The notes under the pieces were generated by a model. The model searched no databases and was not told the origin of the DNA. It saw only the letters and a program-made list of their open reading frames with translations. This document shows, piece by piece, positions 45,035 through 54,575 of a stretch of DNA of 64,000 nucleotides. Made by a program: the position numbers and the translations under genes. The stretch's first letter is position 1. Each line of letters starts with the position of its first letter. The DNA is from Granulicella tundricola MP5ACTX9 (lineage in GTDB: Bacteria > Acidobacteriota > Terriglobia > Terriglobales > Acidobacteriaceae): NCBI RefSeq assembly GCF_000178975.2, contig NC_015064.1, forward strand, positions 2,604,001-2,668,000, written 5' to 3'.

Positions 45035-45484
45035 ATGCGTACCCTTTCTCAACTCTCATTTATTCTGCTTGGCGCGGCTCTCTGCGGCGGCGTTGCGGCT
45101 TCAGCACAGACTCCAGACCAGACTGCTCCGGCTCCCGCGCCCATCGTTCGTGAGCATGCGCACCATGGGCCGGATGCGGCTCATCAGGTAAAGTTCCTGA
45201 CCAAGAAGCTGGGATTGACGCCGGATCAGGCGGCACAGGTTGAGCCGATTCTGGCTGAACGCGATCAGAAGATGGCGGACCTGCATGCCTCCGACAGCAA
45301 CATGACCGTGAAGCAGATGCATCAGCAGATGCGGGCGATCATGGAGGACTCAAAGCAGAAGCTGGATGGCGTGCTGAACGATCAGCAGAAGCAGCAGCTT
45401 GCGGAGATGAAGTCCGAGCGGCGGCATCATGGGCGTGGTGGGGATCAGGGTGCGGCTGCCCCGGCTCCGGCGCCTACGGCTTAG
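45035..45484 (+). CDS. Spy/CpxP-like periplasmic LTxxQ protein
   Basis: The 149-residue product has a signal peptide (cleavage near ASA), then a helical core with the LTxxQ motif LTPDQAAQVEPIL and ILAERDQKMADL, MHQQMRAIMEDSKQKLDGVL, and NDQQKQQLAEM. Ala/Pro-rich ends flank it. Relatives are envelope-stress chaperones or metal-responsive proteins. A terminator follows at 45.5 kb. Confidence 0.82.
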   Translation: MRTLSQLSFILLGAALCGGVAASAQTPDQTAPAPAPIVREHAHHGPDAAHQVKFLTKKLGLTPDQAAQVEPILAERDQKMADLHASDSNMTVKQMHQQMRAIMEDSKQKLDGVLNDQQKQQLAEMKSERRHHGRGGDQGAAAPAPAPTA

Positions 45485-45512
45485 TTTCAGCGATGGAAAG
45501 ACGGATGGGATG

Positions 45513-45539
45513 ACGCGGGGCTTCGGCTCCGCGTTTTTC
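45513..45539 (+). terminator. Rho-independent terminator
   Basis: ACGCGGGGC-TTCG-GCTCCGCGT, a GC-rich stem with a stable TTCG loop, is followed by TTTTT. It ends the Spy-like gene. Confidence 0.9.
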
Positions 45540-45620
45540 TTTGGTTGGCAGGTGGCGTGGAATCTATTTCGCCATCTTTTTACGCTGCTTGCACATGCGA
45601 AAGGTTCGTAGAATTGAGGG

Positions 45621-46901
45621 ATGGACAAGTTTGTAGTGCGCGGTGGCAATCCCCTTCTGGGTACGATCAAGGTTTCTGGTGCGAAGAACTCGGCTCTGCC
45701 TTGTATGGCTGCGGCGATTCTGACTGAGGATGAGCTGATCCTCGAGAATATTCCGCAGGTGCAGGACATTGAGACGGAGCGCAAGCTGCTGGTGAGCATG
45801 GGTGCCGAGGTGCAGCTTGGGTATGGTCGGGCGCAGCACAGGACGCATATCAAGTGCGCGGTGCTGTCCGATCCGGTGGCGAAGTACGAGATTGTGAAGA
45901 CGATGCGGGCGAGCTCGCTGGTGCTGGGACCGCTGATTGCGCGAACCGGGATTGCGCGGGTGGCGATGCCGGGAGGCTGTGCGATCGGGGGACGGCCTAT
46001 CGATATGCACCTTGCGGCGCTGGAGCAGATGGGCGCGACGATCACGCAGGATCATGGCTATCTGGAGGCCAGGACGAACCGGCTGAAGGGTGCACATATC
46101 GTCTTCGACAAGATCACGGTGACGGGGACGGAAGACATCCTGATGGCGGCGACGCTGGCTGAGGGTGAGACGATCCTGGAAAACTGTGCCCGGGAGCCTG
46201 AGGTGACGGACCTGGCGGCGCTGCTGCTGGCAATGGGGGCGAAGATCGAGGGTGCGGGGACATCCACGATGAAGATTCAGGGCGTGACGCGGCTGCATGG
46301 GGCCAGGCATAAGATCAACCCGGACCGGATTGAGGCGGGGACGTTCCTGATGGCGGGTGCGATCACGGGCGGCGATCTGAATGTGGATTGCTGCGATCCG
46401 TCTCACCTGGGCGCGCTGATTGCGAAGCTGGAGCAGATGGGTGTGCGGATCGATGTGGGCAAGGACAGCATCCGGGTTCGATCTGGCGGCGAGTTGAAGG
46501 CTGCGGATATCTCGACTGAAGAGTATCCGGGCTTCCCTACCGATATGCAGGCGCAGTTTATGGCGTTGGCGACGCAGGCGGAGGGGACTACGAATGTCAC
46601 GGAAAATATCTTCGAGAACCGGTTCATGCATGTGCAGGAGCTGAACCGGATGGGTGCGAATATTTCCGTACAGGGCCGGACGGCTACAGTGAGGGGGAAG
46701 ACTCCGATGCAGTCAGCGGCGGTGATGTGCTCCGACCTGCGGGCCTCAGCGAGCCTGGTGCTGGCTGCTCTGGTGGCGGATGGCGAGTCAATCCTGGACC
46801 GGGTTTATCACATGGATCGTGGATATGAGAGGATCGAGGAGAAGCTGCGGGGGGTTGGGGCGCAGATTCGGCGGATGGGGGATGTGTTCGGCAAGAAGTA
46901 G
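45621..46901 (+). CDS. murA: UDP-N-acetylglucosamine 1-carboxyvinyltransferase
   Basis: The enzyme transfers enolpyruvate from PEP to UDP-GlcNAc, the first committed step of peptidoglycan synthesis and the fosfomycin target. The 426-residue product starts MDKFVVRGGNPLLGTIKVSG with Lys/Asn in AKNSALPC, catalytic Cys120 in AMPGGCAIGGRPIDMH, and RPDRIEAGTF-like HKINPDRIEAGTFLMAGA. The Cys is present, so fosfomycin sensitivity is expected from this enzyme. The C-terminal YHMDRGYERIEEKLRGVGA is also typical. Confidence 0.98.
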   Translation: MDKFVVRGGNPLLGTIKVSGAKNSALPCMAAAILTEDELILENIPQVQDIETERKLLVSMGAEVQLGYGRAQHRTHIKCAVLSDPVAKYEIVKTMRASSLVLGPLIARTGIARVAMPGGCAIGGRPIDMHLAALEQMGATITQDHGYLEARTNRLKGAHIVFDKITVTGTEDILMAATLAEGETILENCAREPEVTDLAALLLAMGAKIEGAGTSTMKIQGVTRLHGARHKINPDRIEAGTFLMAGAITGGDLNVDCCDPSHLGALIAKLEQMGVRIDVGKDSIRVRSGGELKAADISTEEYPGFPTDMQAQFMALATQAEGTTNVTENIFENRFMHVQELNRMGANISVQGRTATVRGKTPMQSAAVMCSDLRASASLVLAALVADGESILDRVYHMDRGYERIEEKLRGVGAQIRRMGDVFGKK

Positions 46902-46929
46902 GCTGGCTAGCGGATTTATTTACGGCTAC

Positions 46930-47499
46930 CTAAGGCTTCGGATTCGTGAGAGCCTTCAGGTAGCCGTAGGCGTCTTTGCCGGGTGCGTACATGTTGGGGT
47001 GTAGTACGGTGCGGACGTAGCCGGAGCGTTCATAAAAATTGATGGCTGGGGTGTTCTCCGTCCAGACGTGCAGGGTCATGGGTGAGGCCTGGCGGGTAGC
47101 TGACTGCTGCTCCGCGGCTTCAAGGAGGCGGCGGGCGAGGCCCTGGCGACGATGCTCCGGGGCTACGTCCAGGGTGACTACGTAGGCCTGGGTGCGGGGG
47201 TGGATGTGTTCGAGGTGGATGATGATGAAGCCGGCCAAGGTGGGTGCTTGCGTGGACGGAGTGCCCGCTGGGGGAGAGGTTGCATCCCACCCATCGCGAT
47301 GAGGCGCTGCGATGGATGGGGCACCCGAATTTTGTTGAAACTCCGCGACGAGGGTGAAGGCACCTTGCTCCGAGGCGAAGTGGCGCATGGCGGCTCGGCT
47401 GAAGCGGAAGGGTGCGTCAAAGCAGAGGCGGTCGAGCTGATACATGGGCTCAAGGTCTGCGGGGGTGCCGGGGCGGATTGTGGTGGGCTGCTGAGGCAA
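46930..47499 (-). CDS. GNAT acetyltransferase (RimI-like) with an in-frame repeat insert
   Basis: The 189-residue product begins TTIRPGTPADLEPMYQLDRL and has the acetyl-CoA loop VAPEHRRQGLARRLLEAAEQ and the late YERSGYVRTVL, as in RimI-like N-alpha-acetyltransferases. Between strands 2 and 4 about 25-30 extra residues (about 56-88) are of low complexity; they are encoded by a palindromic repeat at 47277-47330. The start is 2 bp after the mqnE stop, so the two are co-transcribed. Target unknown. Confidence 0.88.
   Translation of the reverse strand: MPQQPTTIRPGTPADLEPMYQLDRLCFDAPFRFSRAAMRHFASEQGAFTLVAEFQQNSGAPSIAAPHRDGWDATSPPAGTPSTQAPTLAGFIIIHLEHIHPRTQAYVVTLDVAPEHRRQGLARRLLEAAEQQSATRQASPMTLHVWTENTPAINFYERSGYVRTVLHPNMYAPGKDAYGYLKALTNPKP
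47277..47330. repeat. Palindromic repeat inside the GNAT coding sequence
   Basis: GCATCCCACCCATCGCG, a short middle part and GCGATGGATGGGGCACCCGA match the GGATGGGGCACCCG end of the copies at 24.2 and 37.7 kb. It is read in frame on the minus strand. Confidence 0.8.
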
Positions 47500-47501
47500 C
47501 G

Positions 47502-48665
<1,164 letters not shown>

Positions 48666-48695
48666 AAGAACAATTCTATTCCTGTGGGGCCGGCT

Positions 48696-50969
48696 TCAGC
48701 GAGCGGCGGTCTCCGGTTTGGGTGCTGAACCTGACATCATCTTGGGCTGAATGACGATGCCGTCAAAGAAGGTTGCGGCTACGAGGTGATCGCCGACCGG
48801 GCGAACGAAGCGGAGGTTCCAGCCGGTATCTGTATAGGTGACGGTCTTCTGTGGAAGCTGGACCATGAAGGCGGCGCTGCCGGAGCCTACGGCGGTGACG
48901 AGGATGCGGTTGGTTGCGTCGTCGTAGTAGATGCTGGTGACGGAGTTGGTGAAGAGGTTCTTGGGCGTGGTCCAGGTGTTGCCGGCGTCGGAAGAGACGA
49001 AGATGCCTTCCGGGCCGCCGACCCAGATCTCGCCTGAGGGCTCGACTGCTGTGGCGGTGACGAGGGTGATCTTCTCGGGCATGCGGATGGGCGACCAGTC
49101 AGCGCCGGAGTCAGGCGAGAACTGGACTCCGTGGAGGGATGCGGCAACTACATTGTTCTTTGCGGAGGCGAGGTAACGCCACTCCGCGGAGTCAGGCGGG
49201 CCGGCGGGCTTCCAACTGACTCCCTGGTCTGAGCTGGCGAGGAGGCCGGCTGAGGTGGCGGCGAGGAGGGTCTGGTCCGAGGTGGTAATGGCGAAGACGC
49301 TGCCGTCAAAGAAGTGAGGCTTGGGTGCTGCGGTGGCCGTGAGTTCCTTCACTGGAGGGGCTACGGGTTGTGGTTTCTTTACGACTACGATCTTTGTGCG
49401 CTTCGAAGGAGCGGCGGTGTGCTTCTTTGCGGCGAGAAGCTTTGCTTTCCGGGCGGCTGGTGAGTTGGGCAGCGGCTTGGCGGCCTTATGCAGGGGTGGG
49501 TGCTGAAAGGCTTTGCCCTTGCTGTTTTTGAGCGCGGTGGTGTGGGGGGCGGCGTGAGTTGCCGACGGCTTGACGTTGTTGCGCTGGGCGAACTGGTTGC
49601 GGTTGATGGAGACCGCTGCGCGAATCTCGGGCGGGGCCACCGCGGCGTTATCCGCAGCAATGGCCTCCGGGGTCTGTTCGACCTGATTCCAGACGGCAGC
49701 GTCGCGATCCAGACGGAAGATGCCGTGGGCTGTGCCGGCGATCATGGTTCCGTCCGGGGACTGGCCGAGCGAGAAGACGTCGCGGCCTTTGAGGCCTTCG
49801 CTGCGCTGCGCCCAGTCGATGCCGCCGTTGTCGCTTTGGAAGATGCCGCCCCACTCCTTGTCGTTGACGACTCCGACGAAGATGGTGGCGGGGTGGAGGT
49901 TGTCGCGCTTGAGGGTTGCGACCTGACGGGCGGAGAAGCCGCCGTTCGAGGAGCGGAAGGTGTCGCCTCCATCGTCCGAGGCGAGGATGCCGCCACGATC
50001 CGTGGCGAGGAGGACGTGGTGAGGATCGGTGGGGTCTACGAAGACGTCGTTGATGATGATCTCAGGCGTAGTAGTGCGCTGCCACTGCTTGCCGGCGTCG
50101 GTGGAGCGGAAGAGACCTTCTGTGGTTCCGGCGAAGACGATGTCGAGGTTGCTGGGGTCCTGGAGGAGGACGCGGGTGCGGCGGGCGGTGGATGGGATGC
50201 CCTGGATCTTGTGGAACTGAGTGCCGGCGTCCTCGCTCTTGTAGATGCCGGAGCAGGCGCTGGCGTAGACGACTTTGGGGGAGTTGGGATCGATGATGAT
50301 GGAGAAGACGTCGGAGTCATCGATGATTCCCTGCTTGATGCTGTCCCAGTTTTCGCCTGCGTCGACGGTCTTCCAGGGCAGATGCCAGGTGCCAGCGTAG
50401 ACGATGTTGGGGTCCTTGGGGTCGATGGCGACGGACTCTACTTCATGGATTTCGGTGGAGTCCGGAGGGCTGATGAGGCGCCAGCGGCGGCCGCCGTCGG
50501 TGGAGCGATAGACACCCTTGAGGGTGCCGGCAACGATGATTTTGGGGTCTGAGGGCGCGGAGGTTAAGGAGCGCACGGACTGGCCGCGCATCTCAGCCTG
50601 GCTGGTCCAGGTGGCACCGCCGTCATAGGTGATGAAGAGGCCGCCATCCGAGCCGACCCAGGCACCGGCGATGAGGTGTTTCGGGTCTGAAGGGTCCACG
50701 ACGATGTTGTCGATGACGAGGTCATCGCGTTTGCCCACGCGCGAGAGACGACGCCAGTTTGCACCGCTGTTGTGGGTCTCATAGATCCAGCCGTTGGCCG
50801 TGCCGAGATAGAGATGGGTGTGATCGTGGGGATCGATTGCGAACTTACGGGCGTCGCCTCCGTCCGGTCCGAACGGAAGCCAGGGGGCCGCTGCGGCGAA
50901 GGTCGCCGAGAAAAGAAGCGGGCTGAGGAAAGTGAGCAGAGCTGACTTGAGAGCGAAGCGTCGAAACAT
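48696..50969 (-). CDS. Secreted beta-propeller (YCF48/sortilin-like BNR) protein
   Basis: The product of about 757 residues has a signal peptide (FLSPLLFSATFAAAA, cleavage near AAA) and many propeller strands of the BNR kind: YETHNSGANWRRL, FITYDGGATWTSQ, YRSTDGGRRWRLI, YKSEDAGTQFHKI, FRSTDAGKQWQRT. A basic low-complexity insertion at about 475-560 (AKLLAAKKHTA, KRTKIVVVKKPQP) splits the propeller in two. ATG 50969 follows GGAAAA; TTG 50984 is also possible. Related proteins bind glycans or act as assembly factors; the role is unknown here. Confidence 0.82.
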   Translation of the reverse strand: MFRRFALKSALLTFLSPLLFSATFAAAAPWLPFGPDGGDARKFAIDPHDHTHLYLGTANGWIYETHNSGANWRRLSRVGKRDDLVIDNIVVDPSDPKHLIAGAWVGSDGGLFITYDGGATWTSQAEMRGQSVRSLTSAPSDPKIIVAGTLKGVYRSTDGGRRWRLISPPDSTEIHEVESVAIDPKDPNIVYAGTWHLPWKTVDAGENWDSIKQGIIDDSDVFSIIIDPNSPKVVYASACSGIYKSEDAGTQFHKIQGIPSTARRTRVLLQDPSNLDIVFAGTTEGLFRSTDAGKQWQRTTTPEIIINDVFVDPTDPHHVLLATDRGGILASDDGGDTFRSSNGGFSARQVATLKRDNLHPATIFVGVVNDKEWGGIFQSDNGGIDWAQRSEGLKGRDVFSLGQSPDGTMIAGTAHGIFRLDRDAAVWNQVEQTPEAIAADNAAVAPPEIRAAVSINRNQFAQRNNVKPSATHAAPHTTALKNSKGKAFQHPPLHKAAKPLPNSPAARKAKLLAAKKHTAAPSKRTKIVVVKKPQPVAPPVKELTATAAPKPHFFDGSVFAITTSDQTLLAATSAGLLASSDQGVSWKPAGPPDSAEWRYLASAKNNVVAASLHGVQFSPDSGADWSPIRMPEKITLVTATAVEPSGEIWVGGPEGIFVSSDAGNTWTTPKNLFTNSVTSIYYDDATNRILVTAVGSGSAAFMVQLPQKTVTYTDTGWNLRFVRPVGDHLVAATFFDGIVIQPKMMSGSAPKPETAAR

Positions 50970-51061
50970 TCGAAGTTTTTCCAATCGTTCCTATTTCCAA
51001 GCGTTCATAGGATATCTGGGTTAGACGCCGCGAGCGGGGAAAGTGTCGGATACAAAGCAAA

Positions 51062-51089
51062 GGCTGGCTGAGTGGAAGCTCAGCCAGCC
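51062..51089. terminator. Terminator hairpin downstream of the OmpA-like gene
   Basis: A perfect 11-bp stem (GGCTGGCTGAG / CTCAGCCAGCC) with a TGGAAG loop is followed, on the minus strand, by TTTGCTTTG. Confidence 0.78.
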
Positions 51090-51126
51090 GTTGAGTTTGA
51101 CCGGTCATTTCAACCGGGTAAGGGGG

Positions 51127-52782
51127 TTAGCCCTTTTTGTGGTGCTTGTGGTGTTTGTGACCAGCGGGCAGAGCCTTGCGGGGCAGAGCCTTGACAGCGC
51201 TCTCATCCACAGGGGTGACACCGGTCATGTCCATCGTTGCACCGGCGGGAACCAGTGTATCGGTAACCGTCTTGGCATCGGTGGTGCCGGTGTAGACATT
51301 GACGCGGCTTGCGTCGATGCCCTTCTCGCCGACCAGGTATGCCTTAGTGTTGACAGCGCGCTCAGCAGCCTTGTGCGGGCCCATCTTCTCTGCGCTTGCT
51401 GCGTTTCCAACGACTGCGAGCTTCGCGTCGGTGGTGCGCTGCAGGTTCAGAGCGAGATCGTCCAGGCAAGCCTTGCCTTCGTTATCGACGCGCGTCGGAC
51501 GCTTGGTGTCGCGGTCGAAGCTGATCGAGCAGAGGGCCGAGGTTGTGGGAGCCGGTGGCGGAGCAGGAGCAACAACGGTGACCGAGGTCGTCGAGGTTGC
51601 GGTCTGGCCCTTATCGTCAACAACGTTGCAGGTGACCGTGATGGTGCCGGGTGCTGCGCCGGTGGTGGCGAGGGTTGCGCTGGAGGAGGAGCCGCTGATC
51701 GAACCAGCCGAGGCGGTGTAGCTGTAGGTCAGAGGACGGTTCTGGGGGCTCATGCCGCTGGCCGTGACCATGGCAGAGTCGCCAGGCGATACGGTCGAGG
51801 GGTTCGCCGAGCAGCTGATGGTCGGCGGCTCGAAGGCCTTGACCTGGAAATCAGCCGAGCAGTCTGCCATCTGGCCGGGCTTGTTGCCCTCCGAGACGTG
51901 ACCCTTGATGGTGTAGGTTCCAGCTGCGAGGGTCTTGGTGTCGATGTTGCCCACGTTGCTGGTGCCGCTGACCACCGCGCCGCCGGTAGAGGTCCACGAG
52001 TAGGTGGCCGTCTTCTTGGGGTTGAGGTTGGTTGCGGTTCCGGTGACGGTGAGGGGGTCGCCCGGGTAGCCAACTGCGGGAGCGACAGCGCAGGCATAGG
52101 TGACGGGCGGCGGCGGGATGATGTGGCCGAAGTGCGTCACGATACCGGTGCTGAGATCAACGCCGCTGAGGTTTGCACGACCGCCGAGGGTGCCGCCGGT
52201 GGGGACGGTGGTCGCGGGACCGAAGTCGGTGTGGATGTAGCGGTAGTCCGCCTCAAACAAGCGCAGGGAGAAGCGATTGTTGAAGAAGGGGAGATCGTAG
52301 TCCATGCCGCCGCCGGCGGTGAGTCCAACACCGGTGGTGTAGGGCTCATGCTCGAAGGTCGCTGCGTTGTCGCTGTTCGGACCAACGAGGCGGGAGGCAC
52401 CGGCGAGGCCGTGAGCGAAGAGGGTGAAGTTCTGCATGGGAGCGCGAACGATCAGACCGCCGCTTGCGGTGTAGAGGCCGTCATTGGCTCCATCGGGGTG
52501 AGCGACGAGGTTGGCTTCCGCTCCGACATACTTGTTGAAGTAGTATGCGACGCTGCCGATTGCACCTTCGTTGATCGACGAGTAGTTGATGCCCGCCGGC
52601 TTGACCTGGCCGTGTGCGCCGAAGTAAGAGAACCCGGTGAAGATGTCAACACGCGAAGGGTTCGGCCCCACTGGGGCGGTGGTGCTGGGTGCAGACTGCG
52701 CACTCAGGCTCGCAACTCCAAGGCTGACTGCACATGCAGCCAGTCCGAGCCGGCCAATACTAGAAAACGGGCGATAAACCAT
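51127..52782 (-). CDS. Outer membrane protein: N-terminal barrel, Ig-like domains, OmpA-like C-terminus
   Basis: The 551-residue product has a signal peptide (LGLAACAVSLGVASLSAQ). An outer-membrane barrel of about 200 residues follows, as in acidobacterial OmpA_b-brl proteins (VDIFTGFSYFGAHGQVKP, VGLTAGGGMDYDLPFF). Two Ig/PKD-like domains come next (PSTVSPGDSAMVTASGMSP), then an OmpA C-domain (SISFDRDTKRPTRVDNEG, KAAERAVNTKAYLVGEKGID) that should bind peptidoglycan. A His/Lys tail ends the chain (GHKHHKHHKKG). ATG 52782 follows GGAGGAAG. It probably tethers the outer membrane to the wall. Confidence 0.88.
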   Translation of the reverse strand: MVYRPFSSIGRLGLAACAVSLGVASLSAQSAPSTTAPVGPNPSRVDIFTGFSYFGAHGQVKPAGINYSSINEGAIGSVAYYFNKYVGAEANLVAHPDGANDGLYTASGGLIVRAPMQNFTLFAHGLAGASRLVGPNSDNAATFEHEPYTTGVGLTAGGGMDYDLPFFNNRFSLRLFEADYRYIHTDFGPATTVPTGGTLGGRANLSGVDLSTGIVTHFGHIIPPPPVTYACAVAPAVGYPGDPLTVTGTATNLNPKKTATYSWTSTGGAVVSGTSNVGNIDTKTLAAGTYTIKGHVSEGNKPGQMADCSADFQVKAFEPPTISCSANPSTVSPGDSAMVTASGMSPQNRPLTYSYTASAGSISGSSSSATLATTGAAPGTITVTCNVVDDKGQTATSTTSVTVVAPAPPPAPTTSALCSISFDRDTKRPTRVDNEGKACLDDLALNLQRTTDAKLAVVGNAASAEKMGPHKAAERAVNTKAYLVGEKGIDASRVNVYTGTTDAKTVTDTLVPAGATMDMTGVTPVDESAVKALPRKALPAGHKHHKHHKKG

Positions 52783-52824
52783 TCGACTTCCTCCGCTAAA
52801 ATTGCAACTTGATGTAAGAGCTAT

Positions 52825-52854
52825 TTTGAATCCCAGCTCATTCTGCTTTGTCAA
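52825..52854 (-). promoter_or_regulatory. Possible sigma-70 promoter of the OmpA-like gene
   Basis: On the minus strand TTGACA (-35, 52849-52854) is followed after 18 bases by TTCAAAAT (-10 region), about 40 bases before the start codon. The -10 is weak. Confidence 0.35.
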
Positions 52855-52993
52855 AGTATGACAAAGTTTACCGCGTTTACTTCCAGTAGCTACAACTAAA
52901 TTGTCCAACTGCCTACGTGGAAGAAATTTACCAGCGAATCTCGACTAAACTGCGCCGTATTCTTTGCTGGAACCTGCGGAGTAATCACTTGTG

Positions 52994-53027
52994 GTCCGGT
53001 CTCACTTTACTTCTTCGAAGACCGGAC
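52994..53027. terminator. Inverted repeat downstream of nuoB
   Basis: GTCCGGTCT and AGACCGGAC pair over 9 bp with a 16-base loop. There is no T-run, so termination is uncertain. The rest of the 290 bp between 52783 and 53071 shows nothing else beyond the OmpA-like gene's promoter side. Confidence 0.4.
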
Positions 53028-53071
53028 GGCCGGGATCGACTCCAAAATCGTTTGAGTGACTTAACCTGACT

Positions 53072-53689
53072 TTAGCTCAGGTTGAGGGTGCGGCGAACCG
53101 TACCTCGTTCGCTTTGAATCTTTTCCTGCAAGAGGGTGATGGCGTACAGAAGCTGTTCCGGGCGGGGTGGGCAGCCGGGAACGTAGATGTCTACAGGGAT
53201 GATCTGATTGACGCCCTGCAAGAGCGCATAGTTGTTGAAGACGCCGCCGGAGGTAGCGCAGGCTCCCATGGAGATGACCCACTTGGGCTCCGGCATCTGC
53301 TCGTAAAGGCGACGGATCACAGGGGCCATCTTCTGCGAGACGCGGCCGGCGATGATCATGAGATCGCTCTGGCGAGGCGAGGGGCGGAAGACTTCTGCTC
53401 CGAAACGGGCGATGTCATAACGGGAGCCGCCCATGGACATCATTTCGATAGCGCAGCAGGCGAGGCCGAAGGTCATGGGCCAGACTGAGTTTTTACGCAC
53501 CCAGTTGATGGCGGCGTCCAGCGAGGCGAGGACGATGCCTTCCGGCTGGTCGTAGCCCCAGTTGACTTCACGCAGCTTTTCCTGGTTCTTCCCGAAGCTA
53601 TCCAGCGTACCGAAAAAATAGCGGTCGTTCTGCTGAGGAGTGGCTGTGGGGCGGCCGTTGCTCGTCGTCTCTTGGGAGGGAGTGGTCAT
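53072..53689 (-). CDS. nuoB: NADH-quinone oxidoreductase subunit B, stand-alone
   Basis: NuoB holds the N2 iron-sulfur cluster of complex I, next to the quinone site. The 205-residue product has the four cluster Cys: tandem Cys78-Cys79 in [11 protein letters not shown], Cys144 in MGACATSGG and Cys173 in VPGCPPRPE. The N-terminal 40 residues are longer than in E. coli. No other nuo gene is adjacent on either side, so it is an orphan copy or a split-operon member. Confidence 0.95.
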   Translation of the reverse strand: MTTPSQETTSNGRPTATPQQNDRYFFGTLDSFGKNQEKLREVNWGYDQPEGIVLASLDAAINWVRKNSVWPMTFGLACCAIEMMSMGGSRYDIARFGAEVFRPSPRQSDLMIIAGRVSQKMAPVIRRLYEQMPEPKWVISMGACATSGGVFNNYALLQGVNQIIPVDIYVPGCPPRPEQLLYAITLLQEKIQSERGTVRRTLNLS

Positions 53690-53861
53690 GTGTCAATAAT
53701 ACGGTGATTTCAGTCTTTGACCGGGAGATTGGCAGTCTGGTGCGAAGAATTGAATCGTCTCAGCACTTTACGCATAGTCTTCTGATCTTCACAAATGGAT
53801 GCAGCGGGGATTGTGCAGGTTGGTTGATGGGAAGACTGAATGCGAAAAAAATTCGTAGCGG

Positions 53862-54575
53862 CTACAAAGAGGAGCAGACGGAGGGCTGAATCTTCAAGCC
53901 GGGAGCAGGTACGAAGGCTGGGGGAAGGTCGAGTTCCGTGCGGAATTTTAGCCAGAGAAGCTTGCCGAGGGGGGTGGGGGTCTGGAGCTGGTCCACGGTG
54001 TGGGCGGTGGATGCGAAGTGGGAGGCAACGGTCGCGGCCATGGGGGTCTGGTCCGCCGTGCCCGGAATCATGCGGGCGTCGAGAATGCGCAGGGTTCCCT
54101 GGGAGGTGAGGGGGAGAAGTGAGGCGAGCTGTTGCTCGGCGGAGGCGGGTGGGCTTGCCGGAGGTGGGGGGAAGGCCTGGTAGGCGTGGAGGAGTTGCGA
54201 GAAGGTCTGCGGATTGGTGGCGAAGTGGAAGCGGCGTGGGTTCCAGCCTACGGCATCCTGAGCGCGGAAGGCGAAGTCCGTGGAGAGGGAGAGGGCGGTG
54301 ACGGAGTTGTAGGGTGGGGTCGCGAGTTCTGCGTAGTCATGCTCTCCGCGAGGGCCGGAGGCGGGGACGATCCGGATGATCCAGCCTGAGGCGATGGGCT
54401 GGAGGTAAAGGGCGAGGTTGCCGCCGATGGCTTTCAGAAAGGGCTGGCCGGCGGTGACCTCTCCCTCAATCACGGCCTGGCGGCAGGCCCTGGCGGGGGG
54501 TGCGGCGATGCAGGGGAGGGTTGAGGCGAGGGTTGCGGAGAGGCAGACGATTCGGCGGAGGTGCTTAGCGGGCAT
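53862..54575 (-). CDS. Secreted hypothetical protein, 237 aa
   Basis: The product has a signal peptide (HLRRIVCLSATLASTLPCIA, cleavage near APA), then a predominantly beta part (GGNLALYLQPIASGWIIRIVP, YNSVTALSLSTDFAFRAQD) and a Pro-rich loop (FPPPPASPPASA). I do not recognise a family. The start overlaps the glnD 3' end by 11 bp, so it is the last gene of the amt-glnB-glnD unit. Its link with nitrogen control is unclear. Confidence 0.7.
   Translation of the reverse strand: MPAKHLRRIVCLSATLASTLPCIAAPPARACRQAVIEGEVTAGQPFLKAIGGNLALYLQPIASGWIIRIVPASGPRGEHDYAELATPPYNSVTALSLSTDFAFRAQDAVGWNPRRFHFATNPQTFSQLLHAYQAFPPPPASPPASAEQQLASLLPLTSQGTLRILDARMIPGTADQTPMAATVASHFASTAHTVDQLQTPTPLGKLLWLKFRTELDLPPAFVPAPGLKIQPSVCSSL

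Noticed and set aside
51043..52812. 589-residue frame antisense to the OmpA-like gene
   Set aside because: The translation is unlike any protein, and the opposite strand has a signal peptide, barrel and OmpA domain.
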